A model generated the notes under the pieces. The model saw only the letters and a program-made list of their open reading frames with translations. It ran no database searches and was not told the DNA's origin. This document shows positions 8,710 through 18,500 of a stretch of DNA of 64,000 bases, piece by piece (positions within the stretch are counted from its first letter, which is position 1; every line of letters begins with the position of its first letter). The position numbers were made by a program, and so were the translations under genes. This stretch comes from JAWPMV01 sp039819665 (GTDB lineage: Bacteria > Bacteroidota > Bacteroidia > J057): the NCBI GenBank assembly GCA_039819665.1, contig JBCBRM010000003.1, positions 244,895 through 308,894 of the forward strand. Direction: 5' to 3'.

Positions 8710-9765
8710 TTAGGAGCCAGCTTCAGCTTCTTTCTTTTTGGAAGCTTTTTTCTTTGGTGTATCTTCTCTAAGACCTTTAGCAACTAATACCTTGTGCTTG
8801 ATCTCTTCCATAAGTTCTGGATTATCACCGAGAATATCTTTTACCTTATCTCTACCTTGTCCGAGCTTACTTCCATCGTAGCTAAACCAGGAGCCTGCTT
8901 TTCCTACAATGTCGAGCTCAACAGCAAGGTCAAGTACTTCTCCTTCATGTGAAACTCCTTTGCCAAACATGATGTCAAATTCAGCTATACGGAAAGGAGG
9001 AGAAACTTTGTTCTTGACAACCTTTACTTTTACCCGGTTTCCGATGCTGTCTGTACCATCTTTGATTTGGGCGATTCTTCTGATGTCAAGTCTTACAGAT
9101 GAGTAGAATTTAAGTGCATTACCGCCGGTAGTGGTTTCAGGGTTTCCAAACATAACCCCGATTTTCTCCCTCAGCTGGTTGATGAAAATACATACACAGT
9201 TGGTTTTAGAGATAGCTGCAGTCAATTTTCTCAATGCCTGAGACATCAAACGAGCCTGAAGTCCCATTTTTGACTCTCCCATTTCTCCTTCAATCTCTGC
9301 TTTTGGAGTAAGAGCAGCTACTGAGTCGATAACGATGATGTCAATTGCGCTGGAGCGAATAAGGTATTCGGTAATTTCAAGCGCTTGCTCTCCATAATCA
9401 GGCTGAGAAACGTAGAGGTTTTCTGTATCAATTCCGAGCTTTTCTGCATAGGAACGATCAAAGGCATGCTCAGCATCTATAAATGCGGCAAGACCCCCAT
9501 TCTTTTGGGCCTCAGCAATCATATGCATAGCCAAAGTTGTCTTACCGGAAGATTCTGGTCCATAAATTTCTACGATCCGTCCACGGGGTATCCCGCCTAT
9601 ACCGAGAGCGATATCCAGGTTGAGAGAACCTGTAGAGAGTGCAGCGACATCCACGATGGGATCATCGCTAAGTTTCATTACTACTCCTTTGCCGTAAGTT
9701 TTTTCTAGCTTATCTACGGTCATCTGGAGCGATTTCAGCTTATCTGACATTGCATTTTGCGCCAT
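8710..9765 (-). CDS. recA: Recombinase A
   Basis: The 351-residue RecA recombinase, which forms ATP-dependent filaments on single-stranded DNA for homologous recombination and SOS co-proteolysis. The Walker A motif is GPESSGKTT at 69-77, Walker B is IDIIVIDSVAAL at 141-152, and the L2-loop region contains FINQLREKIGVMFGNPETTT with GGNALKFYSS following. The C-terminus ends in the usual charged tail, here lysine-rich (PKKKASKKKEAEAGS). Length is normal for the family. The start at 9765 (MAQNAMSDKL) is conserved in style. I see no LexA-type SOS box upstream, which is usual in Bacteroidota. No lexA or recX gene is adjacent. Confidence 0.98.
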   Translation of the reverse strand: MAQNAMSDKLKSLQMTVDKLEKTYGKGVVMKLSDDPIVDVAALSTGSLNLDIALGIGGIPRGRIVEIYGPESSGKTTLAMHMIAEAQKNGGLAAFIDAEHAFDRSYAEKLGIDTENLYVSQPDYGEQALEITEYLIRSSAIDIIVIDSVAALTPKAEIEGEMGESKMGLQARLMSQALRKLTAAISKTNCVCIFINQLREKIGVMFGNPETTTGGNALKFYSSVRLDIRRIAQIKDGTDSIGNRVKVKVVKNKVSPPFRIAEFDIMFGKGVSHEGEVLDLAVELDIVGKAGSWFSYDGSKLGQGRDKVKDILGDNPELMEEIKHKVLVAKGLREDTPKKKASKKKEAEAGS

Positions 9766-9912
9766 TGCTTTGCTGTTAAAAGGGTTGAAAACTGATTAGG
9801 TTGAAAATGGTTGAAATTTCATTTAGATCTGAATCTTATCAGATCTTTGTGTTTTCTGGTAGCAAGGATTCATATAAAATCCTCTCAGGTGCTTCATATA
9901 ATTACTGCCTTA

Positions 9913-10749
9913 TTATAATACTTCAGCAGATAATATTCTGATTGTATCCTTAGGTACATTATAAGAATTGGTGGGCATCTTTGAGATATCCATAACTATG
10001 TCCATTCCCTCAAGTACTTTCCCAAAAAGGGTGTAGGTGAAATCCAAATGAGGTGCTCCTCCCAATTGCATGTACAATTGCTTTTGTTTGATGGGGTAGG
10101 AGAAATCCGTAAAATCCTCCTTTTGGAGAAAGTCCTGAAAACTTCCTGAGAAACTGCTGTCCGCAAGACTTTGCTGGAATTTAGTATAAAGGTTTCCTCT
10201 TCTAAATCCTGTTCCCACTGTCTCCATCGTATCTAGTACCGCAGCCTTCACTGTTTTTCCCGTAACGATGTAAAACTGACTGCCTGCAGATTTTCGTTCT
10301 TCATTCTCCTCATCAGGTTTCCTTGCTGCACCGATCATGCCTCGGGTGTGTACAAACTCTTCTCTGAATTCAGCTTCGAGCTCATACCCGGGACCTGCCT
10401 CCTGTGAGGTGTCTATTCCTCCATTTCGGTACCTGGGATCACCACTTTGGATCATAAAATCATAGATGATTCTATTAAAACTAAGACTATCAAAGAACCC
10501 TCTCCTTGCCAATTTCAAAAAATTGGCTTTATGCCTGGGAGTTTCGTCAAATAGTTTCACATGGATATCCCCAAGATCGGTATGAAGAATTACATCCGCC
10601 TTTTCCGTGGGAACTTTTGTCTCGGGGCTCTTTTCCTCACAGGCAATGAGGCTAACCCCTATAAATAAATAACAAAAGTAGCGGGGACATTTACCCAAAA
10701 TGCTAACTACTTGTGCAAATAAAGAAATAAAATCCATAATTCCTAGCAA
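9913..10749 (-). CDS. Lipoprotein cyclophilin-type peptidyl-prolyl isomerase
   Basis: A 278-residue peptidyl-prolyl cis-trans isomerase of the cyclophilin class. The N-terminus is hydrophobic and ends in the lipobox LIAC with Cys37, so it is expected to be anchored in the cell envelope. The domain runs from about residue 50 (VILHTDLGDIHVKLF) through FNRIIYDFMIQSGDP, which holds the catalytic Arg and Phe-Met pair, to TLFGKVLEGMDIVMDISKMP near the end. An insertion of about 60 residues (roughly 165-225) interrupts the domain, as is common in Bacteroidota envelope cyclophilins. ATG codon 5 is an alternative start. It lies upstream of recA in the same direction but with a 147-bp gap, so separate transcription is likely. 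Role: folding of exported proteins (family inference). Confidence 0.9.
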   Translation of the reverse strand: MLGIMDFISLFAQVVSILGKCPRYFCYLFIGVSLIACEEKSPETKVPTEKADVILHTDLGDIHVKLFDETPRHKANFLKLARRGFFDSLSFNRIIYDFMIQSGDPRYRNGGIDTSQEAGPGYELEAEFREEFVHTRGMIGAARKPDEENEERKSAGSQFYIVTGKTVKAAVLDTMETVGTGFRRGNLYTKFQQSLADSSFSGSFQDFLQKEDFTDFSYPIKQKQLYMQLGGAPHLDFTYTLFGKVLEGMDIVMDISKMPTNSYNVPKDTIRILSAEVL

Positions 10750-10814
10750 AAATCTGCAATTATGTTATTTTTATTAGTATGTGTTGCGTATTTTTTAGCT
10801 AAACGCAATTTTTT

Positions 10815-11192
10815 TTAGGAAAAGAGAGATTCGTCGCGCTCTAGCATCAATATTGAGTTCTGGGATACTATATAGTACTTTTCCCCTTCATAGACGACCT
10901 CATAAGCTCCTTTTTGTAAGAAGATAGCCAGATCACCTTCTTTTGCCTGAAGCGGTATATACTTGGTGGGGTCCTCAATGGCTTTCCAGGCTTCGTCTTC
11001 TGTGGGAACTGGAATAGGGTAGCCAGGGCCAACCTTCATTACGTATCCGCTACGAACTTTCTCCTTTTCCAACACGCCCGGAGGAAGGTATAGACCAGTT
11101 TCTGTTTTTTCCTGAGCAGAACGAGGTTTTATAAGAATGCGATCTCCTATGATCACAAGTTTATCGAGTCCTTTTGATTCTTTGTTATTCAT
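10815..11192 (-). CDS. Stand-alone GroES-like co-chaperone
   Basis: A 125-residue member of the Cpn10/GroES family. The fold is visible in KLVIIGDRILIKPRSAQEKT, the mobile-loop region TETGLYLPPGVLEKEKVRSG, and the C-terminal GDLAIFLQKGAYEVVYEGEK. It differs from canonical GroES by a long insertion (GYPIPVPTEDEAWKAIEDPT) and by lacking groEL next to it; this paralogue type occurs widely in Bacteroidota. I choose the ATG at 11192 (MNNKESKGLD) because it is preceded by a purine-rich GGAAG. The longer reading from 11264 adds 24 non-conserved residues. Whether it caps GroEL or has another partner is unknown. Confidence 0.85.
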   Translation of the reverse strand: MNNKESKGLDKLVIIGDRILIKPRSAQEKTETGLYLPPGVLEKEKVRSGYVMKVGPGYPIPVPTEDEAWKAIEDPTKYIPLQAKEGDLAIFLQKGAYEVVYEGEKYYIVSQNSILMLERDESLFS

Positions 11193-11696
11193 TTCTTCCA
11201 AACCAAAGAAAATATAATCCTTTGCCAAAGATAAGAAAGCTGAGGACAAGGATGAAGAAATCAAATGTTTGAAATTCCTAAAAATATGGGACTCATCAGC
11301 TCTTTATATATGCTAAAATCTATAAGTATGCTAAAGTAAAATATTATGCTTGCAGCATATATTTCGCGAAATGCAAAGAAATGAGCATGAAAATAATGCG
11401 CGAGATTAATTTGTTGAATATCAATTGCTTATGGTAGGTGTTTAGGCGGGTTTTTCGTTTGCTAAATTTGTCCGGCTACCGACAAAGTGGTTTTTTTTAG
11501 ATTTTTTTTAAACCAATGACTTATGCATTCGTTCTTATAAGTAGATAGGAAAATGGAAAATATTTTGAATAATTATTCAAAATCTATAAAAACTTAGGTT
11601 TTTCTATTGCATTATGACTAATAGTTAATATCTTTAGTCATCGGAAGTTCTTAAACGATACTTTTTAGCTACTTGTTTAAATAACTTGAATAAAGT

Positions 11697-11728
11697 TCTG
11701 GCATTTTTAAATACTTGTATTAAATTTG
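11697..11728 (+). promoter_or_regulatory. Promoter candidate for the small RNA
   Basis: TCTG (11697-11700), exactly 20 bases, then TAAATTTG (11721-11728), which matches the Bacteroidota -7 consensus TAnnTTTG fully. The predicted start is near 11735. No ORF follows before the terminator at 11844. Confidence 0.5.
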
Positions 11729-11734
11729 CGTTAT

Positions 11735-11880
11735 AACACAGAGTTTTATTAAATTCGTGGTTAATATAAGTCTTCGGACTTCACCAAAATAAGAAAATAC
11801 ATCCTTCGGGATTTTAAGATATTGTGTTTTCATGGTTGTGCTGTAGGGACGGCTCTTTTTGAGCCGCTCCCTATTCTTTT
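11735..11880 (+). ncRNA. Candidate structured small RNA, about 145 nt, no known family recognised
   Basis: Between a promoter candidate and a rho-independent terminator there is no ORF but clear RNA structure. Hairpin 1 is AAGTC-TTCG-GACTT (11768-11781) and hairpin 2 is ATCC-TTCG-GGAT (11801-11812); both close with UUCG tetraloops. The flanking AACACA (about 11734-11739) can pair with TGTGTT (11823-11828) to enclose both. The terminator stem follows. I do not recognise it as 6S, 4.5S, tmRNA or RNase P RNA. It could instead be a 5' leader with an attenuator for the metalloprotease gene at 12044, which lies 165 bp beyond the terminator. The structure is seen; expression is inference. Confidence 0.45.
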
Positions 11881-11882
11881 TT
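11844..11882 (+). terminator. Strong intrinsic terminator in an otherwise gene-free region
   Basis: Stem TAGGGACGGCTC / GAGCCGCTCCCTA (11844-11855 and 11861-11873, one bulged C) with a TTTTT loop, followed by TTCTTTTTT. The outer arm resembles two other palindromes in the window (25936-25965 and 28392-28417), so it may also belong to a dispersed palindrome family. Confidence 0.75.
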
Positions 11883-12043
11883 GGGGAAAATCTTACCTTT
11901 TAAGCCATATATAATTTTATTAGATCAATTACGTTTTCTTTGGAAAATACGGCCCGATTTTTGATCTTGTGGCTTCTGCCTTTTCAACCTTTCGTATTTC
12001 GTACAGAATGCTTTTGTAATCCTGGACCATTTCTATAGTTGAA

Positions 12044-15000
12044 ATGTACACCAGGATGATTGATCGTAAAAAATTTAGGAAATTCCCTATGATTGGTTTT
12101 CTCAGAACACTATATGTTCTGGCCATCTTCTGTATGTCCTGGCAGACTTCTCTCCTTGCTCAAGATGCTGACTTGAATGATATTCATACGCGTCGGTATC
12201 TTGAGGATATATCTTACCAACAGCGTGTCGACCAGATAGAGGCTTATATCTATCGTAAGAAGTTGAGCGGAATGGATGGTGAGAATATTTCCGGACGTGG
12301 TGTCTTAACCATACCTGTCGTCGTGCATATTATGCATAAACCTAGCGACACCGCACCCAATAATTCCAGTTCCAACATTACAGACGACAGGGTAGTTCAG
12401 GCCATTGCGGACCTGAATGAGCTCTTTTCAAACTCTTCGACTTTTGGGGGTTCTCCCCAATATACCAATGCAGGTATCCCCAGTGTAGATACAGAAATTC
12501 AATTCTGTCTGGCGGAATTTGATCCCCAGGGAAATCCTACTACTGGAATTACCCGCACACCTACAGATCTGAGTGACCTGAAACGGGATGATGCCTGTCC
12601 TGGACAGATTATTAATCAGGATGAATGTCTGAAATCTTTGAGTTTTTGGAATTCAAATGATTACCTCAATCTGTGGATCGTAAATAGTATTTGTACAAGC
12701 GCAAGTGGGCTTAATGCCGAATGTGGTCTCACAGGATATTCCTATAGTGCAGCGGCACATGGGGAAACCTATGATGGACCAGTCGTGATTTCCAGTGTAG
12801 TCGGAGGAGCGTCTGAAGATGCCGCTTATGTTGCGCATGAAATTGGGCATTACCTCAACCTGCTTGATACCTACTATGATCCTCCAGGTCCCAAGCCTCC
12901 CTGTACCAATAACAATTGCTTATTGGACGGAGATAAAATCTGTGATACCCCTCCAGATTCAGATCCACATGCGGCTTCCTGTTTTGCAAATGAAAGGATG
13001 AACTCTTGTACGACCGATCTTGATGATCAGAGTGCAAACAATCCCTTTTCTACCGATGTCCAGGATATGTATGAAAACTACATGGACAATGCCGAATCAG
13101 GATGTCGCAATACATTCACAGCCGGGCAAAAAGATCGGATGCGGATTACCTTATTAGGGGTTCGTTCCAGCCTTCTTAGTTCCAATGGATGCGACCTGAG
13201 TATAACAAATGCAGCATTGATTGGAGTTGAAAATCCCGGAGATATCTCTTGTGAAGTAAATTTAAGCCCACGGGTCAAAGTAGCTAATACAGGAAGCAAT
13301 GTGATAGGTTCTATCGTATTCAATGCTTTTCTAAATAATGTTAGTATTGGTTCTTATACATGGACCGGAAATTTGCCAGCGGGTGATACCCTGGGCGTAA
13401 CCCTCAATCCTTCTAGTCCCATAGTGGGAAGAAATGATCTGAGAATTGTAATTGAGGAGGTAAATGGAAGTGCAGATCAGGATGAGCGGGATAACTTCTG
13501 GATTATGAATTTTATAAATGCCAACCATGGTCCAGTAATAAGCGATTTCCCATATTGTATGGATTTTGAGGACCCAACAGTTATTGAAGATTGGTTGCCG
13601 GGCGATTTGGATGGGATCATTGGTTTTGACTCTTTTGATGGATCTGCTTGTTCAAATGCTGGTGGCAATAGTTTAAGATACAATACCAATGGATTATGGA
13701 ATAACGGTTCAGGTCCAGTAGCATCGGTAAGTGGAACCCGTGATTTTTTCATTGGTCCCCAATTTGATTTGACCGGATATGAAGCTGCATTTCTGAATTT
13801 TGATGTTGCCTTTAAAGAATATCGGAGAGAAAAACCTCTGGCACTCAGGGTATGGGCTATTGATGACTGTGGGAATGCATATAATTTGATGTATTTCAAA
13901 AATCAGGTTGCCCTTCAGACCTCTTCCTCACCTTATGATCCTTTTATTTTGGCATGGGAACCTTCTTCCTGTGGAGATTGGAGGACCGAAAATATCAATT
14001 TGGATGATTTTGCAGGGAAGGTGATCAGAATTGTATTCGATGTCGTTCTAGAATCTGATTTTAGCCAGAATTTCTATCTGGATAATATTTGCATGGATGC
14101 TATCAAATCTCAGCGTTTATGTATTCTTCCAGAAAATATTCCTGATGAACCCGGTAGTTACGTTGCTAGCGATGTTTGCGCATCCTCAGACGGATGGGCG
14201 CATTTTATAAAAAGGGCAGCTGATCAACCGCAGACATCTGAAGATCTTTTATTGCTTTCCATCAAAAATCCAGAAGCCGTCGGAGTAGAACTTATTCCAG
14301 AACAGGTTAGAGTTACGATAGCTCCTGATCATGGTACTAAAGCATACGACATGACTGAGGTAGATTATGCAGAGAATATGCACGGCTGGTTTGTAGGGAG
14401 TAGATATTTCCATATTGATACCAAGCATGTTCCTACGAGTCCTTTGGAAGTTAGAAGTTATTATTCGGCTAAGGATTTCGAAGATCTCAATTTGAGTCTT
14501 GAGGATGAGCGTAAAATGGAGGATGACCGTAGTTTATCCATTTTTACAATTAGACCTGGCGCGAATGCAAATCCTGAGGAAGGACACACTTCTGTTGGTG
14601 CTGATGATTTCAAAGCCTATCGAAAAGGTCCTGAAGCTTCTGAGGAAAATTGGAAGTGGGTCGATCATGGTACCTACAGATCTGCTAGTTTCTTGGTTGA
14701 AGAACTTGGCTATGGAGGCATCGGAAGTGGGGGGGAAGGCCTGGGATATGGCGCTGCTTATCCGGTTGCTTTCAAGAGCTTCCTTTACACCCAAAATCTC
14801 GGGAGTGTAGAATTGAATTGGACCTTAAGCAAAGAGGTAAATACCAAACTAATTGAAATCTATCGCGTGGATGTGAATGGAAATGAAGAGAAGCTGGAGG
14901 AACTTCCTGCTGCGGGCGAAAGCGAAACCGAAACTAGCTATAACTATACGGATATACCCAATACAGACGATCCTGTGAGATACTACGTAAAAGTAGTTCA

Positions 15001-15307
15001 CAATGACGAACTCGAGATTTTTTCTGAAACGATTACAGCTGGCCTGAATATCGGTGAGTTTGTGAAAGTTTATCCCAACCCTTCTAACGGCAAATTTAGG
15101 CTGGATGTGGTTGCGGAGGAAAATGATAAAATAGAGTTTATCGTATTAAATGCCTCCTGGCAGAGGTTATATCACATAGCCTGGCCCTTCAACGGATCTA
15201 ACCCGGAGATGGATATTTCTCACCTGCCCCCTGGAGTGTATTTTTATGATGTTTTGATTAGGGAAGAACGGTACATGGGAAAAATAGTATTGATGCCAGG
15301 AAAATAG
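12044..15307 (+). CDS. Secreted M43-like metalloprotease with T9SS sorting domain
   Basis: A 1087-residue exported protein. The N-terminus holds a signal sequence (LYVLAIFCMSWQTSLLAQ). The catalytic domain of the pregnancy-associated/cytophagalysin (M43) type spans about residues 80-380: TIPVVVHIMHKPSD, HEIGHYLNLLDTY with His265, Glu266 and His269, cysteine-rich loops, and the Met-turn region NYMDNAESGCRNTFTAGQKD. The third zinc ligand, normally His, is Asp275, and the usual Gly is Asn272. Next come a CARDB-like beta domain (about 385-485), a beta-sandwich (about 500-690), further unassigned regions and an FnIII-like segment. The protein ends with a type A T9SS sorting domain (KVYPNPSNGKFRLDV from about 1008). 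It is probably exported through the T9SS and attached to or released from the surface. Substrate is unknown. Confidence 0.9.
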   Translation: MYTRMIDRKKFRKFPMIGFLRTLYVLAIFCMSWQTSLLAQDADLNDIHTRRYLEDISYQQRVDQIEAYIYRKKLSGMDGENISGRGVLTIPVVVHIMHKPSDTAPNNSSSNITDDRVVQAIADLNELFSNSSTFGGSPQYTNAGIPSVDTEIQFCLAEFDPQGNPTTGITRTPTDLSDLKRDDACPGQIINQDECLKSLSFWNSNDYLNLWIVNSICTSASGLNAECGLTGYSYSAAAHGETYDGPVVISSVVGGASEDAAYVAHEIGHYLNLLDTYYDPPGPKPPCTNNNCLLDGDKICDTPPDSDPHAASCFANERMNSCTTDLDDQSANNPFSTDVQDMYENYMDNAESGCRNTFTAGQKDRMRITLLGVRSSLLSSNGCDLSITNAALIGVENPGDISCEVNLSPRVKVANTGSNVIGSIVFNAFLNNVSIGSYTWTGNLPAGDTLGVTLNPSSPIVGRNDLRIVIEEVNGSADQDERDNFWIMNFINANHGPVISDFPYCMDFEDPTVIEDWLPGDLDGIIGFDSFDGSACSNAGGNSLRYNTNGLWNNGSGPVASVSGTRDFFIGPQFDLTGYEAAFLNFDVAFKEYRREKPLALRVWAIDDCGNAYNLMYFKNQVALQTSSSPYDPFILAWEPSSCGDWRTENINLDDFAGKVIRIVFDVVLESDFSQNFYLDNICMDAIKSQRLCILPENIPDEPGSYVASDVCASSDGWAHFIKRAADQPQTSEDLLLLSIKNPEAVGVELIPEQVRVTIAPDHGTKAYDMTEVDYAENMHGWFVGSRYFHIDTKHVPTSPLEVRSYYSAKDFEDLNLSLEDERKMEDDRSLSIFTIRPGANANPEEGHTSVGADDFKAYRKGPEASEENWKWVDHGTYRSASFLVEELGYGGIGSGGEGLGYGAAYPVAFKSFLYTQNLGSVELNWTLSKEVNTKLIEIYRVDVNGNEEKLEELPAAGESETETSYNYTDIPNTDDPVRYYVKVVHNDELEIFSETITAGLNIGEFVKVYPNPSNGKFRLDVVAEENDKIEFIVLNASWQRLYHIAWPFNGSNPEMDISHLPPGVYFYDVLIREERYMGKIVLMPGK

Positions 15308-15527
15308 AAAAATGTTGCTTTAATAATTGTTCGAGTTTCTTTCTTGACAATCCTTCTTGCATTCTTACATTCCAGGGATACCATTAGCTCTTCATTTTTC
15401 ATGTGGTACGTTATTTCTTATTAATTTAAAAGTCGTTTATTTTCTTTTTGAGGAAATTATCCATTCAAAGAAGAAAATTACATGTAATTAAATAAGAAAT
15501 AGGTCTGCGCAGCTAATAAATTAATCT

Positions 15528-18500
15528 ATGCACGGTAACTCTACAGTTCTGTATCGTATCATCCGTACCCTCTCTTTAGGTCTGATTATTCTCTTGATCA
15601 CGTCCAATAAGGCACGTGCTACGCACGCAATGGGCTCTGATCTTACATACCGCTGTTTGGGTGGAGATACGTATGAAATTACCTTGACTATCTATAGGGA
15701 CTGTGTGGGGTCTGCCTTAACACCGACTCAAAATATTGAAATTCAGTCGGCCAGTTGTGGGGTCCCAAATTTTATCTCCAGAGCTAACCGAGTAAGTATT
15801 GTAGAACTTTCTCCACTTTGTCCGGCTCAGCAACCTTTGAGTACTTGTAATGGCGGTCCACTTCCCGGGGTGGAAGAACATAAATATTCTTTTATTTATA
15901 CTTTCCCTCAGCAGTGTACAGACTGGCAGATTAGCTGGCAATTATGTTGTAGAAACTTTGCGATCACAAACTCTGTGATCAATACCAATACAAGGATGTA
16001 CATCGAGTCCTTCCTTGACAACTCTAGCGTTACCTGCAATAGTTCTCCTACGTTCACTGTACCTCCAGTGCCTTATCTGTGTGATGGTGAGCTATTCTTT
16101 TACAACAATGGTGCAGTAGATCCAGATGGCGATTCGCTGGCTTTCGAATTGATCGACCCCTATGACTATATTTTTGGGGTTCCGACAATTATTCCTTATC
16201 AGCCCGGTTTTAGTGCGACAGTACCCATGGCGACCGCCCCTGTTAATAATTTCAACTTCAATACCCAATCGGGCCAAATTTCCTTTACCCCTAATGGATT
16301 ACAGCAAGGAATTGTGGCGCTATTGGTGAAAGAATACCGAAAAGGAATTTTGATTGGTACAACGATGCGCGACCTTCAGATGGTTGTGATCAATTGTTTC
16401 AATCAGGCACCAACCATTACTCCTCCTTTCAATATTAGTGGAGGACAATACAATGGAAATACCTTCTCTGTTTGCGCAGGTAGTACCCTTGAATTTGACC
16501 TGGTTGCTACTGACCCGGACCAGTTCAATATCCTGACGTTCACCTCTTCGATCGCTCAGGCTATACCTGGAGCTACTATAACAGTTGCAGGAACAAATCC
16601 TCTTCGGATCAATTTCAGTTGGCCGACAACAATTGCGGACTTGGGCAACTACTTCTTTACATCCACGGTAGAAGATGATGGATGTCCCTTAACAGCTAAA
16701 TTGGTCATTGGTGCAAATATCATTGTTCAGGAGGGCGAAGTACTTCCCACACAGGAAAGAAAGATTTGTCCGGTCACTACACAAAATATTCAGCTGACCA
16801 GTTCTATTCCTAATACGGGAGGAACCTATAGTTGGTCGCCTACTACCGGCCTTTCAAATCCCAATATCAGAAATCCTATTGCATCAGTAGATAGCTCAGC
16901 TACTTATACAGTTACTTATACACCTGCATTTGGATGTCCAATTATTGAGCCTTTCGAAATTACCTCTGAGGGTACGCTGGAGGTTGACACAGATTCCCTG
17001 AGATTATGTTTAGGGGATTCAGCTCAATTACAGGCAACTTTCCGTTTGAATGGCCCTCCCGTACCTGTAACTTTCTCCTGGGAACCTCTGGGTGCTATCA
17101 ATGATCCAACCTTGAGAAACCCAACCGTTTCTCCAACACAGACAACCATGTATTTTGTCACAGCCTCTACCCTGACCTGTGATTTTACAGACTCTGTCTT
17201 GGTAATTGTGGATTCATTGCCACAATTGGCGCCTATTGCCGATGAAAGCATTTGCGAAGGTGATTCTGTCCAACTTCAGGCTACAGGCTCAAATGTTGGG
17301 CAAGCTATTTATCGATGGAATCCTGTCATCGGGCTTAGCGATCCTAATATCGCAAATCCTATTGCAAGTCCAGTTGCAACAACTACCTATAGAGTAATAG
17401 CAGATAATACCTGTTCTTCTGATACCCAGTTTGTCACGGTTACTGTATTTGATCCTTTATTTGCGACTACTTCTGTGGTTGATGTGAGTTGTACAGGTGG
17501 ATCAGATGGAGCCGTAACGGCAGTATTGAGTGGAGGCGGCGGAAACCCAAGCTATACCTGGCAACCCGGTGGAGCCACTTCCCAAAGAATAGATAATCTG
17601 CCTGCTGGTACGTATACCTTATTTGTATCTGATCAGGCTAATTGTAGAGATACTATTGTTACTACTGTTGCTGAACCGGCACCTGTAGTTATATCACTGA
17701 TAGATTCCATGGATATCGCCTGTACAGGAGATTTTAGTGGGATGATCGAAATTGCAGCAAGCGGAGGAACTCCTGATTATGAGTATAGCCTTGACGGAAC
17801 CACCTGGTTTTCTTCTGGTGTATTTATGAATCTGGGAGCAGGTTCCTATACTTTCCAGGCCAGAGATGCCAATGATTGTATTGCCAACTTCGGTCCGGTT
17901 GTGCTTACAGAGCCTGCCTTTCCTGTACTGGGTGTTCTGGTCAATCGGATCAATACAGATTGTATTACTTCAGCCGGAGAAATTACGCTGGGAGGTAGTG
18001 GAGGAGTAGGTCCATATACTTTCTCTTTGGATGGCATGATCTATACAGCTGATAGTACCTTTATCGGTTTACCTCCGGGCGCTTATTTAGGTTGGGTCCA
18101 GGATAGTCGCGGATGTACTGATACGATTTCTGCTATCATTCAGGACATCGCAGATCCATTCCTACAAGTTGACTCTTTGAGGCAAGTAAGTTGTTTTGGT
18201 GGAAATGATGGATTCATCAGTGTAGTTGCTGGTGGAGGTATTCCTGGATATCAATATGCAATCAATGGAGGACCTCTGGGAACAGCTACAAGCTTCCCTA
18301 ATCTGGTAGCGGGTATTTATACGATTCGCTTAGTTGATGCCAACAATTGTGAGTTTACCATCTCTGTAGAAATATCAGAACCGGATTCCCTGATTCTTGA
18401 CCTGGGACTAAAAGAAGATATAGACTGTAATGGAAATAATAATGGCTCCATCAGACTGAATGCCAGTGGTGGAACAAGTCCTTATGAGTATAATATCAAT

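Larger units (their letters stand above)
11265..12043. other. Long intergenic region containing a candidate small RNA
   Basis: 779 bp between the divergent GroES-like and metalloprotease genes. The left 430 bp are AT-rich with nothing recognised. From 11697 there is a promoter candidate, a set of hairpins and a strong terminator, described separately. After 11880 a 160-bp stretch leads to the metalloprotease start. Confidence 0.6.

Noticed and set aside
13477..13899. 140-codon minus-strand ORF inside the metalloprotease gene
   Set aside because: Antisense to a continuous 1087-codon gene; no signal, domain or composition support.
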